Assembly: GCA_030620925.1 (NCBI GenBank)
Contig: JAUXIQ010000024.1
Location: 1-11,841 of the forward strand
DNA from: JAUXIQ01 sp030620925 [NCBI: Nitrospinota bacterium]
GTDB taxonomy: Bacteria; JAUXIQ01
Direction of reading: 5' to 3'
DNA: 11,841 nucleotides
Part shown: one piece after another, positions 1-7,627 of the stretch
Layout of the letters: every line of letters begins with the position of its first letter
How positions within the stretch are numbered: position 1 is the first letter of the stretch
Translations under genes and position numbers: made by a program
The notes under the pieces: model-generated
Seen by the model: only the letters and a program-made list of their open reading frames with translations
Database searches by the model: none
What the model was told of the DNA's origin: nothing

Positions 1-1538
1 ACCTGATCCAGCAGATACAGAACATGAAGCGGGAGTTGATGGAAAAATACTCTGGAGACCCGGCGAGAGATGAAATCAAGCGCGAGCTGGAAAATTTCGA
101 TGAGAGACAGGTTCAAAAAATAAAAGACCTCATGGAGAAGCTGCGCCAGGCAATGAACGAGAAACAGGCTGCAGGTGAGGCCTTGCCCAAAGAGCAGTCC
201 CGCGCGCTGGATCAGCTCACCAGCAGCGGAGACCGCATGGGCCTTGAACAGCTCATGGAGAAACTTCAAGGCGACACCTCGCAAGGCCAGAGAGGTTTAG
301 ATGAGTTGCAGCGCGCTCTCGAAGAGGCCCTGAAGAAGCTGGAAGAGTCGGACCTTACTGACGAAGGAGAGAATCAACAGATGGAGCAGTTCGGCCAGCA
401 GTTGCACGACCTGGCGGAGTTGAAAAAATTTCTCGAGCGCAACGTTTTCGACGGCCCTGAATCCCTCACGCTGGAAGAAGCCCGAAAACTAATGGAGAAG
501 ATAAACACCCTGGACCAACTGGAACAGAGCCTAAAACAGACGCGCTGGGGCGGCGATCTGGAGGAGGTCGATGAAGAGCTTCTTGAAGAGTTGCTGGGAG
601 AGGAAGCGCGCGATGCTTTCCAGCGCCTTAAGTCGCTCAAAACGATGCTGGAGGAAGCGGGTTTCGCCCGACGAAAAGGCGATAAGCTCGAGCTGACTCC
701 CCGGGGAATGCGTAAGATAGGTGAGAAGGCGCTCAAAGACATCTTCTCCACCTTGAACAAAGACCATTTCGGAAAACACGATATGAGCAAAAGGGGCATG
801 GGCGGCGTCCGTTCGGAGGATACCCGCCGCTACCAATACGGAGACCCCTTCTCGGTGGACTTAAGCCGCACCCTCATGAACGCCCTCAATCGAACCGTAC
901 CGGGCGATCCGTTGACTTTAAACCCGGACGACTTCGAAGTATATCACACCGAATTCATGACCCAGAGCTCCACCGTCCTCATGCTCGATATGAGCTGGTC
1001 CATGGCCTGGTTCAACAGGTTTTACGCCGCCAAAAAGGTCGCCATGGCCCTCAAGGAGCTCATCCGCTCAAAATTCCCCAGGGATAAACTTCGCATAGTG
1101 GGCTTCTACGCTTACGCCAAAGAGCTGCAGTTCGATGAACTTCCTTATACTACCTGGATGGAAGGAACGCTGGGGACCAACATACAGGAAGGATTAAGAA
1201 TCTCCTCTAAGCTCCTGGAGCGGGACAGGGGTACAAACAAACAGGTCATCCTCATTACCGACGGCGAGCCGACCGCCCACGTGGAAAACGGGCGCTTCTA
1301 CTTCCAGTACCCGCCCAGCAGACGCACCATACTGGCCACCCTGCGCGAGGTTAAGCGCTGCACCAAGAGAGGCATCACGATCAATACCTTCATGCTCGGC
1401 GGGGAAGACTATATGGCTGACTTCGTCGCCCAGATGACCCGGCTCAACAAGGGACGCGCCTTCTATACCACCCCCGAAAACCTGGGTAACTACCTCCTCG
1501 TGGATTACATTACGAACAAACGACAGAATATCCGCTGA
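1..1538 (+). CDS. von Willebrand factor A (VWA) domain protein, 5' partial
   Basis: The reading frame is open to the window edge (first full codon at base 3), and the residues before the Met at 24 read like coding sequence, so the true start is probably outside. Numbering from that Met, residues 1-240 are charged and Glu/Lys/Leu-rich, predicted helical or coiled-coil. The C-terminal part (about 310-490) is a VWA fold with a full metal-ion-dependent adhesion site: DMSWS at 322-326, Thr 385 in LGTNIQEGL and Asp 413 in ITDGEPTAH. There is no signal peptide in the visible part. In bacteria such long VWA proteins are often encoded beside MoxR-type AAA+ ATPases and act with them as cytoplasmic chaperone or cofactor-insertion pairs; here the upstream gene is not visible, so that link is inference. 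The gene ends in TGA, with no clean terminator behind it. Confidence 0.88.
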   Translation, partial: LIQQIQNMKRELMEKYSGDPARDEIKRELENFDERQVQKIKDLMEKLRQAMNEKQAAGEALPKEQSRALDQLTSSGDRMGLEQLMEKLQGDTSQGQRGLDELQRALEEALKKLEESDLTDEGENQQMEQFGQQLHDLAELKKFLERNVFDGPESLTLEEARKLMEKINTLDQLEQSLKQTRWGGDLEEVDEELLEELLGEEARDAFQRLKSLKTMLEEAGFARRKGDKLELTPRGMRKIGEKALKDIFSTLNKDHFGKHDMSKRGMGGVRSEDTRRYQYGDPFSVDLSRTLMNALNRTVPGDPLTLNPDDFEVYHTEFMTQSSTVLMLDMSWSMAWFNRFYAAKKVAMALKELIRSKFPRDKLRIVGFYAYAKELQFDELPYTTWMEGTLGTNIQEGLRISSKLLERDRGTNKQVILITDGEPTAHVENGRFYFQYPPSRRTILATLREVKRCTKRGITINTFMLGGEDYMADFVAQMTRLNKGRAFYTTPENLGNYLLVDYITNKRQNIR

Positions 1539-1701
1539 TTATCGCGGAATCGTTCCGGGCGGTGAAAACCATTTCTGAAAAAGCCGATGGTTGGCCTTTG
1601 CGTTCGTGGGGATATTTTTTTGCATTAATCCCTTTGATCCATAGAGAATTAAGAACGACGGGATATATTTAATATAAAAATTTTCAGAGAGGAGTAACGC
1701 C

Positions 1702-2223
1702 ATGAGTCTTGAAGGAAAACGAATAGCTTTACTGGTTGAGAACACGTATCAGGAGATGGAGGTCTGGTACCCTCTTTACCGGCTGCGTGAAGAGGGTGCT
1801 GAAGTGGTTACGGTAGGCTCCGGCAGCGCAGAAACCTACCACAGCAAGCTGGGTTATCCCGTCAACGCCGCCGCCTCCGCGGACAGAGTAACGGCAGCGG
1901 ATTACGACGCCGTGGTGATCCCGGGCGGCTACGCCCCGGACATTATGCGCCGCTATCCCTCTATGGTACAACTGGTGCGGGATATATTCAATCAGGGTAA
2001 AATCGTGGCCGCCATATGCCACGCAGGCTGGATGCTATGCTCGGCAGGCATCCTACAAGGTAAGAAAGCCACCTGCTTCTTCGCCATCAAGGACGACCTG
2101 ATTAATGCCGGTGCCGAATACCTCGATGCAGCGGTGGTGCGAGATGGGAACTTGATAACCTCGAGGACGCCTGACGACCTGCCCGATTTCTGCAAGGAGA
2201 TAATAAACGCCCTGAGGGAATAA
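1702..2223 (+). CDS. DJ-1/PfpI family protein (class I glutamine amidotransferase-like)
   Basis: This 173-residue protein has the normal length for the PfpI/DJ-1/YhbO group. The N-terminus (KRIALLVENTYQEMEVWYP) is the first beta strand and the loop carrying the acidic partner residue (Glu 18 or 20). VVIPGGYAPD (71-80) is the glycine-rich loop, and AAICHAGW (103-110) is the nucleophile elbow with Cys 106 followed by His 107, as in PfpI. The residue pattern fits a cytoplasmic hydrolase, either a protease or a deglycase/glyoxalase-like stress enzyme; sequence alone does not separate these. The start is supported by a GAGAGGAG Shine-Dalgarno about 7 bases before ATG. It is separated by 163 bp from the VWA gene, so it may have its own promoter in the AT-rich stretch at about 1660-1680. 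It converges on the small minus-strand gene that ends at 2259. Confidence 0.9.
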   Translation: MSLEGKRIALLVENTYQEMEVWYPLYRLREEGAEVVTVGSGSAETYHSKLGYPVNAAASADRVTAADYDAVVIPGGYAPDIMRRYPSMVQLVRDIFNQGKIVAAICHAGWMLCSAGILQGKKATCFFAIKDDLINAGAEYLDAAVVRDGNLITSRTPDDLPDFCKEIINALRE

Positions 2224-2232
2224 TACCGGGAG

Positions 2233-2258
2233 AGCCGAGCACCTGTAAGCCATCGGCT
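2233..2258. terminator. possible weak bidirectional hairpin between convergent genes
   Basis: AGCCGA and TCGGCT form a 6-bp stem around a 14-base loop, exactly in the 35-bp gap between two converging stop codons. Neither side has a T tract, so intrinsic termination would be weak. The position is the main argument. Confidence 0.25.
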
Positions 2259-2549
2259 TCAGACGAGCGTATTGTACAATATGTTCAATCCCTCGTCCGC
2301 GTCGAGGACCGGGTAGACTTTTACCTCGGCATATTGCATGATGGGGGCGATCTCCCTGAGGAGGTCCTGATGGTCTTCCGCCTCGATGAGTGAAAAGACT
2401 ATGTTCTCCCCTACCACGCTGAAACGCACGATGGTGGTTGCCCCTCCTACATCCTTTCCCACCGGCCGGCGTGCTATCTGTCGCATCCCTGTTTCCACCA
2501 CCGCCTTAGTCTGGTCGCACTCCCAGGAAACGGTTACCATATATTTCAT
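2259..2549 (-). CDS. small conserved-looking protein of unknown function
   Basis: The product is 96 residues starting MKYMVTVSWECD and ending in GLNILYNTLV. I do not recognise a named family with certainty. The alternating hydrophobic pattern (a strand at the N-terminus, then helix, strand, helix, and a final strand around VKVYPVL) resembles a small ferredoxin-like alpha/beta protein such as the DUF3303-type dimeric barrels, but this is a guess. It is soluble with no signal peptide. A GGGAGGGG Shine-Dalgarno stands just before the ATG; a second Met four codons in (base 2540) is an alternative start. It lies 35 bp behind apt on the same strand, so it is probably the last gene of the operon that begins near 3580. 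The coding call rests on the ribosome site, packing and plausible composition. Confidence 0.75.
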   Translation of the reverse strand: MKYMVTVSWECDQTKAVVETGMRQIARRPVGKDVGGATTIVRFSVVGENIVFSLIEAEDHQDLLREIAPIMQYAEVKVYPVLDADEGLNILYNTLV

Positions 2550-2584
2550 TGACCCCTCCCAGCGTTAGACAAAAATAATCCCGA

Positions 2585-3103
2585 TCAGAAAGTTATAAGC
2601 GTAAATACGTTATAATCTTTTAGCTTCTCGCGGCCGTTGAGAAAAGACAGCTCCACCATGAAAGCGAGTTCATGAATCCCCACGCCCAGCTTGCTCACCA
2701 GTTTCGCCGCTGCTCCCATGGTACCCCCGGTGGCCAGTAAGTCGTCCACCAACAACACCTTCTGCCCCGGCTCCAAGGCGTCTACGTGTATCTCCATCGA
2801 GTCGGTGCCGTATTCCAGCTCATAAGTCTCCCGGAGCGTATCATAGGGGAGTTTGCCCGGTTTCCGGATGGGCACCACCCCCGCCCCCAGTCTGTAAGCG
2901 AGCACCGAGACCAGAAGGAAACCGCGCGCCTCTATTCCCACCACCTTGTCTATTCCCGCCCCCTTATAACGATCGGCCATCAGGTCAACGGCGAGTTTGA
3001 AGGAAGAGGCGTCCCCCAGCAGAGGGGTGATGTCCTTGAATATGATGCCTTCTTTAGGGAAATCGGGTATATCCCTTATTTTAGATTTCAGCTCCTCGAT
3101 CAT
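2585..3103 (-). CDS. apt: adenine phosphoribosyltransferase
   Basis: This cytoplasmic salvage enzyme converts adenine and PRPP to AMP and pyrophosphate. The 172-residue length is the family norm. The start ([20 protein letters not shown], residues 12-31) is the typical APT N-terminal signature, GIEARGFL (56-63) is the base-recognition segment, and [17 protein letters not shown] (116-132) is the PRPP-binding loop with its acidic pair and TGGT. The ATG at 3103 is preceded by AGGGGG at a suitable distance. The gene starts 15 bases after the stop of the TIGR00725-type gene and is followed after 35 bases by a small unknown gene, all on the minus strand, so one transcript is likely. No missing or altered key residues are seen. 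Confidence 0.97.
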   Translation of the reverse strand: MIEELKSKIRDIPDFPKEGIIFKDITPLLGDASSFKLAVDLMADRYKGAGIDKVVGIEARGFLLVSVLAYRLGAGVVPIRKPGKLPYDTLRETYELEYGTDSMEIHVDALEPGQKVLLVDDLLATGGTMGAAAKLVSKLGVGIHELAFMVELSFLNGREKLKDYNVFTLITF

Positions 3104-3118
3104 TCCTAGCCCCCTGTT

Positions 3119-3580
3119 TCAATACCTTAAAAACTCGAATGCCTTTTCTACCGCTTCCTCAGGGCTGCCGGCGGTCTGCACACCCTCTATCGATTCCCAT
3201 CCGCCAATGGTGACAACAGGCACCCCCATCTTGAGGGCCAGGGCTATCTCGGAGAGAGTCCCATATTCGCCCGAGACCGCCACCACCGCATGGCAGCTCC
3301 TCACCAGCACCGCGTTCCTGGCATGGCCCATGTCCGTCGCTATCGGGATATCCACGTAGGGGTTCGCCTCTTTCACCGAGGAGCCGGGCAGGATACCCAC
3401 GGTTAATCCCCCGGCCTCCCTTGCGCCCCTGCTGGCCGCTTCCATGACGCCGCCCAGGCCGCCGGTAAAAAGGGCTGCACCCTTTCCGGCTACCAACTGC
3501 CCCACCTGGTAGGCGATCTCCGCCGTGCGGGAATCGCACTTCGACGCCCCGATAACTGCAATATGAATTTTCGCTGCCAT
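3119..3580 (-). CDS. TIGR00725 / LOG-like Rossmann-fold nucleotide-binding protein
   Basis: With the chosen start the protein has 153 residues beginning MAAKIHIAVIGASKCD. It shows the features of the TIGR00725 branch of the SLOG/LOG superfamily. An N-terminal strand runs into IGAS, FTGGLGGVMEAASRGA is the first glycine-rich nucleotide loop, and GEYGTLSEIALAL corresponds to the PGGxGTxxE motif of LOG phosphoribohydrolases, with its Glu kept but the first PGG replaced by GEY. Substrate and function of this branch are not established; LOG relatives cleave nucleoside monophosphates to a base and ribose phosphate, which would sit well beside apt. A longer reading from 3619 adds 13 residues without family character and would overlap the putative promoter, so the internal Met is preferred. 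The gene is 15 bp upstream of apt, probably in an operon. Confidence 0.88.
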   Translation of the reverse strand: MAAKIHIAVIGASKCDSRTAEIAYQVGQLVAGKGAALFTGGLGGVMEAASRGAREAGGLTVGILPGSSVKEANPYVDIPIATDMGHARNAVLVRSCHAVVAVSGEYGTLSEIALALKMGVPVVTIGGWESIEGVQTAGSPEEAVEKAFEFLRY

Positions 3581-3589
3581 TGATGAAAT

Positions 3590-3619
3590 AATATATTTTT
3601 TTCCACCAACACAAAACAA
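3590..3619 (-). promoter_or_regulatory. putative sigma70-type promoter of the TIGR00725-apt operon
   Basis: On the minus strand, TTGTTT (3614-3619) and TATATT (3590-3595) are separated by 18 bp. They lie between the terminator of the preceding unit and the ATG at 3580. Transcription would start near 3583, giving an almost leaderless message, which agrees with the absence of a Shine-Dalgarno before 3580. The region is AT-rich, so chance matches are possible. Confidence 0.35.
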
Positions 3620-3620
3620 T

Positions 3621-3649
3621 AAAAAGCGAGGTCTTTAAAAAAACCTCGC
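3621..3649 (-). terminator. Rho-independent terminator behind the hicBA locus
   Basis: Read on the minus strand, GCGAGGT and ACCTCGC form a perfect 7-bp GC-rich stem around a 10-base loop, followed at once by TTTTT and further T-rich sequence. This is a classic intrinsic terminator for transcripts coming from the tRNA-Pro/hicBA direction, about 70 bp beyond the hicA stop, and it insulates the downstream TIGR00725-apt operon. Confidence 0.75.
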
Positions 3650-3719
3650 CGCCATTTTAAATAACGGTCGCAATTGCTGCCAGCTTTGCGTCCTTTTTTT
3701 TTAGGTAATTATCCCATTT

Positions 3720-3919
3720 TTATTCGACTGTTTCGATGCCTATAATTACCTGTTTAACTATCTTAGGATGTAAAATCCTTCCGCCATGGAACGGGATAAC
3801 AATTCGTTTGTTCTCTTATATATATATTTTATGACTGCCCTTGCTTCTAACCATTTGAAACCGGCTTTCAGCAACATCGATTCTGCTTCCTGGGATGTTA
3901 AGCGAGGCGACTTAGGCAA
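3720..3919 (-). pseudogene. hicA: hicA mRNA interferase toxin, broken by frameshift and stop
   Basis: HicA toxins are small double-stranded-RNA-binding-fold nucleases that cut mRNA and are neutralised by HicB. From a TTG overlapping the hicB stop by eight bases, the frame reads LPKSPRLTSQEAESMLLKAG, a normal HicA N-terminus. After GGT-TTC at about 3858-3860 the similarity moves to another frame: FQMVRSKGSHKIYI, with the catalytic-histidine motif KGSH, then a TAA at 3816-3818, then in the same frame ENKRIVIPFHGGRILHPK and VKQVIIGIETVE before the real stop at 3720. A single T lost from a TTT(T) run plus one nonsense change would explain everything. A sequencing error is possible for the first lesion, less so for both. 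The product should be nonfunctional. It was identified by reading the three frames by eye. Confidence 0.82.
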
Positions 3920-4136
3920 GGTCAACCTCTATGGTGGTGGTTAAAATCTCTTTACTTAAGGACTCCTTAATTTCCTCTTCGGATAGTGTTTCTAAATAAA
4001 GTTCTATAGCTTCTTTTATATTTGACATAACATCTTCTAAAGAGTCGCCTTGGGTCTGGCATCCTTCCAGTTCAGGGCAATAGGCATAATATCCGTGCTC
4101 GTCTTTTTCTATAACTATGCTGACCTTACAATTCAT
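3912..4136 (-). CDS. hicB: HicB-family antitoxin
   Basis: This 74-residue protein has the HicB (UPF0150) N-terminal fold: an initial strand CKVSIVIEKDEHGYYAYCPE, the signature ELEGCQTQGDS and the helix SNIKEAIELYLETL. It lacks a separate DNA-binding domain, as in the short HicB class, and its C-terminal tail (TTTIEVDLA) would contact HicA. It precedes hicA and overlaps it, the usual order for this class of pair. It starts only 34 bases downstream of the CCA end of tRNA-Pro, with no terminator between, so read-through from the tRNA promoter is possible. The Shine-Dalgarno is weak (GAAAGATA region). Because hicA is decayed, this is now an orphan antitoxin. Confidence 0.88.
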   Translation of the reverse strand: MNCKVSIVIEKDEHGYYAYCPELEGCQTQGDSLEDVMSNIKEAIELYLETLSEEEIKESLSKEILTTTIEVDLA

Positions 4137-4170
4137 TATCTTTCATTCTTTTCGCATCACATATTATTAA

Positions 4171-4248
<78 letters not shown>

Positions 4249-4299
4249 ACCCCAATATCTCTTCTTTCAGAGGCGGTGAGAAATTATACTCCATCCGTA

Positions 4300-4944
4300 T
4301 TATTCTTTCCAGCCGTAGTTTCCCACCAATTTTACGAATATGCAGCCGCTCAAGCTGAATCTTTCGAAGTCGTCTCCCCTGCGCACCACCTTTCTCAGAA
4401 TCTGTGAATCAGACCCGCCCACGGGAATTAAGAGCCTGCCGCCATCCGCGAGCTGTTCCATAAGGGGGGGAGGAATATCAGGAGAGCCTGCTGAAACCAC
4501 TATGGCTTCGAAGGGGCTCTCTTCTTCCCATCCCAGGGTGCCGTCCCCTACCCTCACGCATACATTTCGGATTCCCAGTTCTTCAAGCTTCTTCCGGGCA
4601 TCATCGGCCAGCGACTCTTTCCGCTCCATGCTGTACACCCTGTCGGCCAGGCGGCACAATAAAGCAGTCATGTATCCGGAGCCGGTTCCTATTTCCAGCA
4701 CCTTTTCTCCGCCTGTCAGCTCCATGGCTTCAATCATCAGTGCCACCATATAGGGCTGGGAAATGGTCTGGTTCTCTCCTATGGGCAGCGGATTGTCATC
4801 ATACGCCTTGTCCACCAACGCGGCGTCCACGAACCGGTGTCTCGGAACTTCTCTGAAGGCGTCAAGCACTCGCTTATCGCGGATGCTTCTTCCTGCCAAC
4901 TGTTCCTGCACCATCCGCTCTGCTGCTAAGCGATAATCTTTCAT
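4300..4944 (-). CDS. pcm: protein-L-isoaspartate O-methyltransferase
   Basis: The enzyme uses S-adenosylmethionine to methylate abnormal L-isoaspartyl residues and so starts repair of aged proteins in the cytoplasm. The 214 residues match the family length. Visible motifs are MVQEQL...IRDKRVLDAF (11-30), VPRHRFV, ENQTISQPYMVALM (57-70) with the conserved ISQPYM, the SAM-binding motif I VLEIGTGSGY (82-91), VGDGTLGW, VSAGSPDIPPPL and the C-terminal GCIFVKLVGNYGW. No key segment is missing. The start chosen matches family N-termini; the Shine-Dalgarno is not obvious. The gene follows the flavoprotein by 42 bp and surE is the first gene of the same run, reproducing the surE-pcm association known from other bacteria. 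Confidence 0.96.
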   Translation of the reverse strand: MKDYRLAAERMVQEQLAGRSIRDKRVLDAFREVPRHRFVDAALVDKAYDDNPLPIGENQTISQPYMVALMIEAMELTGGEKVLEIGTGSGYMTALLCRLADRVYSMERKESLADDARKKLEELGIRNVCVRVGDGTLGWEEESPFEAIVVSAGSPDIPPPLMEQLADGGRLLIPVGGSDSQILRKVVRRGDDFERFSLSGCIFVKLVGNYGWKE

Positions 4945-4986
4945 GGTTTATCCCAGAGGAAAAACCTTCTTTCAGGATGGCCTCTC

Positions 4987-6366
4987 TCAGCCCAACCTTC
5001 TCAATATCTCCTTCCCGGCCAGCACTCCGGAGGCGGAAGACTGCACAACACCCCTGCTCACCCCGGCGCCGTCTCCAATAGCGAAGAGGTTTTGCACCTG
5101 GGTCTCCATGGAAGAGCTGAGCGCCAGCTTCATGGAGTAGAATTTAACCTCCACCCCGTAAATAAGCGTGTGCCGGGAATAGACACCGGGGGCCAGCTTG
5201 TCCATGGCCGTCAGCATCTCAAGAATATCCGTGAGGTATCTGTAAGGCAGCACGAAACTCAAGTCTCCGGGAGTGGCTTCCTGCAAGGTGGGCTTCACTG
5301 CGCCTCTGGCAACGCGCTCTTTAGTGGACCGGCGTCCCTTCAGGAGGTCTCCCAATCGTTGAACTATAACTCCTTCCCCGAGGAAGTTGGCAAGCCTGGC
5401 GATATATTTACCGTAGGATATAGGCTCGTTGAACGGCTCGGTGAAGCTGGTGCTCACCAGGATGGCGAAATTGGTATTGTCGCTGTTGCCGTTTTCCAGG
5501 CTGTGCCCGTTGACCGTGGACACACCGTTGTAAACTTCTTTTATCACTTCGCCGTAAGGGTTCATGCAGAAGGTGCGCACGCGGTCGTCGAAGTGTCGGG
5601 AGGTAAAAAGGAGCTTGGGCTCGTAGGTTACATCGGTGAGCTCTTTAAGCACTGAACCGCGCAGCTCCACCCTGACACCGATATCAACGGGGTTGCTCAC
5701 CGTGCTCAGGCCCAGTTGCTCTGATACTCCGCTCAACCATTCCGCACCCTGTCTGCCCGGAGCGAGAACAACATATTTACCCCGGTATTCTTCTCCCTTT
5801 TCGTCGACCACCCCCACTGCTTTGTTTCGCTCCAGCACAATATCCCGAACGGACGTTTTGAAACGTATATCCACTTTATCCTGCAGGGATTCTTTTATAT
5901 TCCGGAGCACTTGCGGACATCTGTCCGTCCCCATGTGCCTGATCCTGGTGGGAAGCAGTTTTAAGTCGCACTTCTCGGCTCGTTCCTGCAGTTTCCGCAC
6001 CTCTTCGACATCGAGGCCATAGACTTTTTCCGGGGCCCCGAACCGGAGGTAGGAATCGTCCACATATTCCATGAGGGGGGTCAGCTCTTTCACGTCTATA
6101 AAGTTATGGAGAAAGCCGCCTACATCGGGAGAGAGGGTGAGTTTCCCGTCACTATACATCCCTGCTCCGCCCCATCCGCTTAAATCAGCTACGGAGCTGT
6201 TTCCCACTTCGGCGGAGTGGTCGAGATTGCCCAGCGAACTGCGCTGGTCTATATCCTCCCCTTTCTCCAGCAGGAGGACTTTAGCGCCCTCTTTTCTGGT
6301 CAATTCCAGGACGGTGAATATACCGGCGGGCCCGGCGCCGACTATTATGGCATCGTAAGTCTTCAA
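4987..6366 (-). CDS. FAD-dependent oxidoreductase, COG2509-like
   Basis: The 459-residue flavoprotein has an N-terminal Rossmann FAD site, AIIVGAGPAGIFTVLEL (GxGxxG at 10-15), and the acidic end of the second strand in LLLEKGED. A glycine-rich segment SGWGGAGMYSDGKLTL follows at about 65-80, and the C-terminal FAD motif is NLFAIGDGAG followed by GVVQSSASG. This architecture matches the 'uncharacterised FAD-dependent dehydrogenase' group COG2509. The electron donor, acceptor and physiological role are unknown. It starts with TTG: the codon shares TTGA with the surE stop, GGAG stands 9 bases before it, and the family N-terminus (MKTYDAIIVGAG) begins right there. Overlap with surE suggests translational coupling, and pcm follows 42 bp later. 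Its place in a protein/nucleotide-repair operon hints at redox stress, but that is inference. Confidence 0.88.
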   Translation of the reverse strand: MKTYDAIIVGAGPAGIFTVLELTRKEGAKVLLLEKGEDIDQRSSLGNLDHSAEVGNSSVADLSGWGGAGMYSDGKLTLSPDVGGFLHNFIDVKELTPLMEYVDDSYLRFGAPEKVYGLDVEEVRKLQERAEKCDLKLLPTRIRHMGTDRCPQVLRNIKESLQDKVDIRFKTSVRDIVLERNKAVGVVDEKGEEYRGKYVVLAPGRQGAEWLSGVSEQLGLSTVSNPVDIGVRVELRGSVLKELTDVTYEPKLLFTSRHFDDRVRTFCMNPYGEVIKEVYNGVSTVNGHSLENGNSDNTNFAILVSTSFTEPFNEPISYGKYIARLANFLGEGVIVQRLGDLLKGRRSTKERVARGAVKPTLQEATPGDLSFVLPYRYLTDILEMLTAMDKLAPGVYSRHTLIYGVEVKFYSMKLALSSSMETQVQNLFAIGDGAGVSRGVVQSSASGVLAGKEILRRLG

Positions 6367-7112
6367 TGAGTTATTCTCCAGTCTTGGAGCTCGGCTATCG
6401 CCTTATAGTTGGTCAGATCGAGGTGTAAAGGGGTGATGGATATGTATCCATCCCTTACCGCCTGTATGTCCGACTGCTCTTCTTCATGCCAGCCGAGATC
6501 GTTTCCTCCTATCCAGTAGTATTTCTGTCCCCGCGGGTCCGTCTTTTCTATTATGGAGTCCTCCCAGATGCGTTTCCCTTGTCGGGTAATCTTTATCCCT
6601 TTGATCTCATGGTCTTGCAAGTTGGGGATATTCACATTTAGGAGAGAATCTTGGGGCATCCCTTTTTCCATGACCAGTTCAACTAATTTAGACGCAAAGC
6701 CGGAGGCCACTTTGTAATCGATCTTGTCTTTCCCGTCAACCGAAATAGCTACTGATGGAATGTCCAACAATGTTCCTTCGATGGCTGCGCTTACCGTCCC
6801 CGAATAGGTGATGTCGTCTCCCAGATTCCCCCCCTGATTAATCCCGGAAATTAGCAGATCGGGTTTTTTCATTTTTAATATGGCGTTAACGGCAAGGTTT
6901 ACGCAGTCGGTGGGGGTACCGCTTACTTGATACCAGTTATCAGCGGTCTTTTCTACCCGCAGCGGCCTGTGGAGGGTGAGTGAATGGCCAGCCGCGCTTC
7001 TGTCTCTGTCGGGAGCAACCACATACAGCTTGCCCATTTTCCCAAGCGCCTTGTGGAGGTGCTTAAGCCCGTCGGCGTTAATTCCATCGTCGTTGGTGAT
7101 TAATATTATCAT
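6363..7112 (-). CDS. surE: 5'/3'-nucleotidase SurE
   Basis: SurE is a metal-dependent cytoplasmic phosphatase acting on nucleoside monophosphates and short polyphosphates, linked to stationary-phase survival. From Met 7112 the protein is 249 residues, the usual length, and begins MIILITNDDGINADG with the metal-binding pair Asp 8-Asp 9. SAAGHS carries Ser 39, and SGINQGGNLGDDITYSGTV (from about 89) holds the conserved Asn ligand(s). An in-frame upstream Met at 7187 would add 25 residues without family character and would cover the probable promoter at 7142-7169, so it is rejected. It is the first gene of the surE-flavoprotein-pcm unit and overlaps the next gene by four bases. Confidence 0.96.
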   Translation of the reverse strand: MIILITNDDGINADGLKHLHKALGKMGKLYVVAPDRDRSAAGHSLTLHRPLRVEKTADNWYQVSGTPTDCVNLAVNAILKMKKPDLLISGINQGGNLGDDITYSGTVSAAIEGTLLDIPSVAISVDGKDKIDYKVASGFASKLVELVMEKGMPQDSLLNVNIPNLQDHEIKGIKITRQGKRIWEDSIIEKTDPRGQKYYWIGGNDLGWHEEEQSDIQAVRDGYISITPLHLDLTNYKAIAELQDWRITH

Positions 7113-7141
7113 AAACCCGATCCAGCGTAATCTTCCCCATT

Positions 7142-7169
7142 TATATACTTCGGTTCTTCCAGAATACAA
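7142..7169 (-). promoter_or_regulatory. putative promoter of the surE operon
   Basis: On the minus strand, TTGTAT (7164-7169) and TATATA (7142-7147) are 16 bp apart, giving a start near 7135 and a leader of about 24 bases before the surE ATG at 7112. It fits the operon start and the choice of the shorter SurE. Confidence 0.4.
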
Positions 7170-7286
7170 TTTAACACTATACCTCATTAAACTTCACTCT
7201 TTTTTCATTTTTCCGTTGATTTTCAGATGGCAGCAAGGAAGGATATGGTTGATATCACTCATTCCGGGAGGGATGGGAAAGGTAAA

Positions 7287-7337
<51 letters not shown>

Positions 7338-7627
7338 ACAGGGGGTTCCCATAACTCCCTGAAATCATTCAACTTATTGATTTTCTTAACTTCGAGTTGT
7401 AGAAACAATAGAATGAAAAGAAGCAAAAACATTAATACATGTCACATTTTGTCACGAAATAATGGACCAGAATACATGTGGTTGAGTGCCTGTTGCCGAA
7501 ATTACTCCCCAGCTTGCTGTGGGGAGAGTTCATTCTTCTAACAAAAGCAGATTCATTGGTTCCTAGGTTATTCAGTTTCCTTAAATACCAAAAGCTGATA
7601 AACCTATTACGGCTCTATTTCCTGGAA
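7338..7627. other. noncoding accessory stretch, no gene seen
   Basis: About 290 bp, AT-rich and full of short stops in all frames. Apart from a GC-rich palindrome (7505-7526) and short direct repeats (ATACATGT twice; GTCAC twice around ATTTT), I see no gene, promoter or RNA with confidence. The bases just right of the tRNA half gene (CCCCCTG on the minus strand) are complementary to CAGGGGG inside it, forming a 7-bp inverted repeat around 15 bases, which might be core sites of a recombinase. Confidence 0.5.
7505..7526. repeat. GC-rich palindrome, possibly REP-like or a terminator
   Basis: CTCCCCA and TGGGGAG are perfectly complementary around GCTTGCTG, and CAG/CTG inside can extend an alternative stem. 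On the + strand it is followed by AGAGTTCATTCTTCT, too mixed for a good terminator tract. The shape (short GC hairpin with a GCTTGC apex) resembles the palindromes mobilised by REP-associated tyrosine transposases, but only one copy is in the window. Confidence 0.4.

Noticed and set aside
374-836. Minus-strand open frames inside the VWA gene
   Set aside because: Low-complexity Ser/Arg-rich or featureless shadows of the coding strand.
1582-1614. AACCAT/ATGGTT hairpin behind the VWA gene as terminator
   Set aside because: Only six weak base pairs and no T tract directly behind; too poor to call.
3119-3619. Longer TIGR00725-type protein starting at 3619
   Set aside because: The extension overlaps the likely promoter and abuts the terminator T tract; the conserved N-terminus begins at 3580.
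5092-6358. Plus-strand open frames opposite the flavoprotein
   Set aside because: Shadows of a well-supported gene; no motifs or ribosome sites.
6363-7187. Longer SurE starting at 7187
   Set aside because: The extra 25 residues lack family character and overlap a good promoter; MIILITNDDG at 7112 is the family start.
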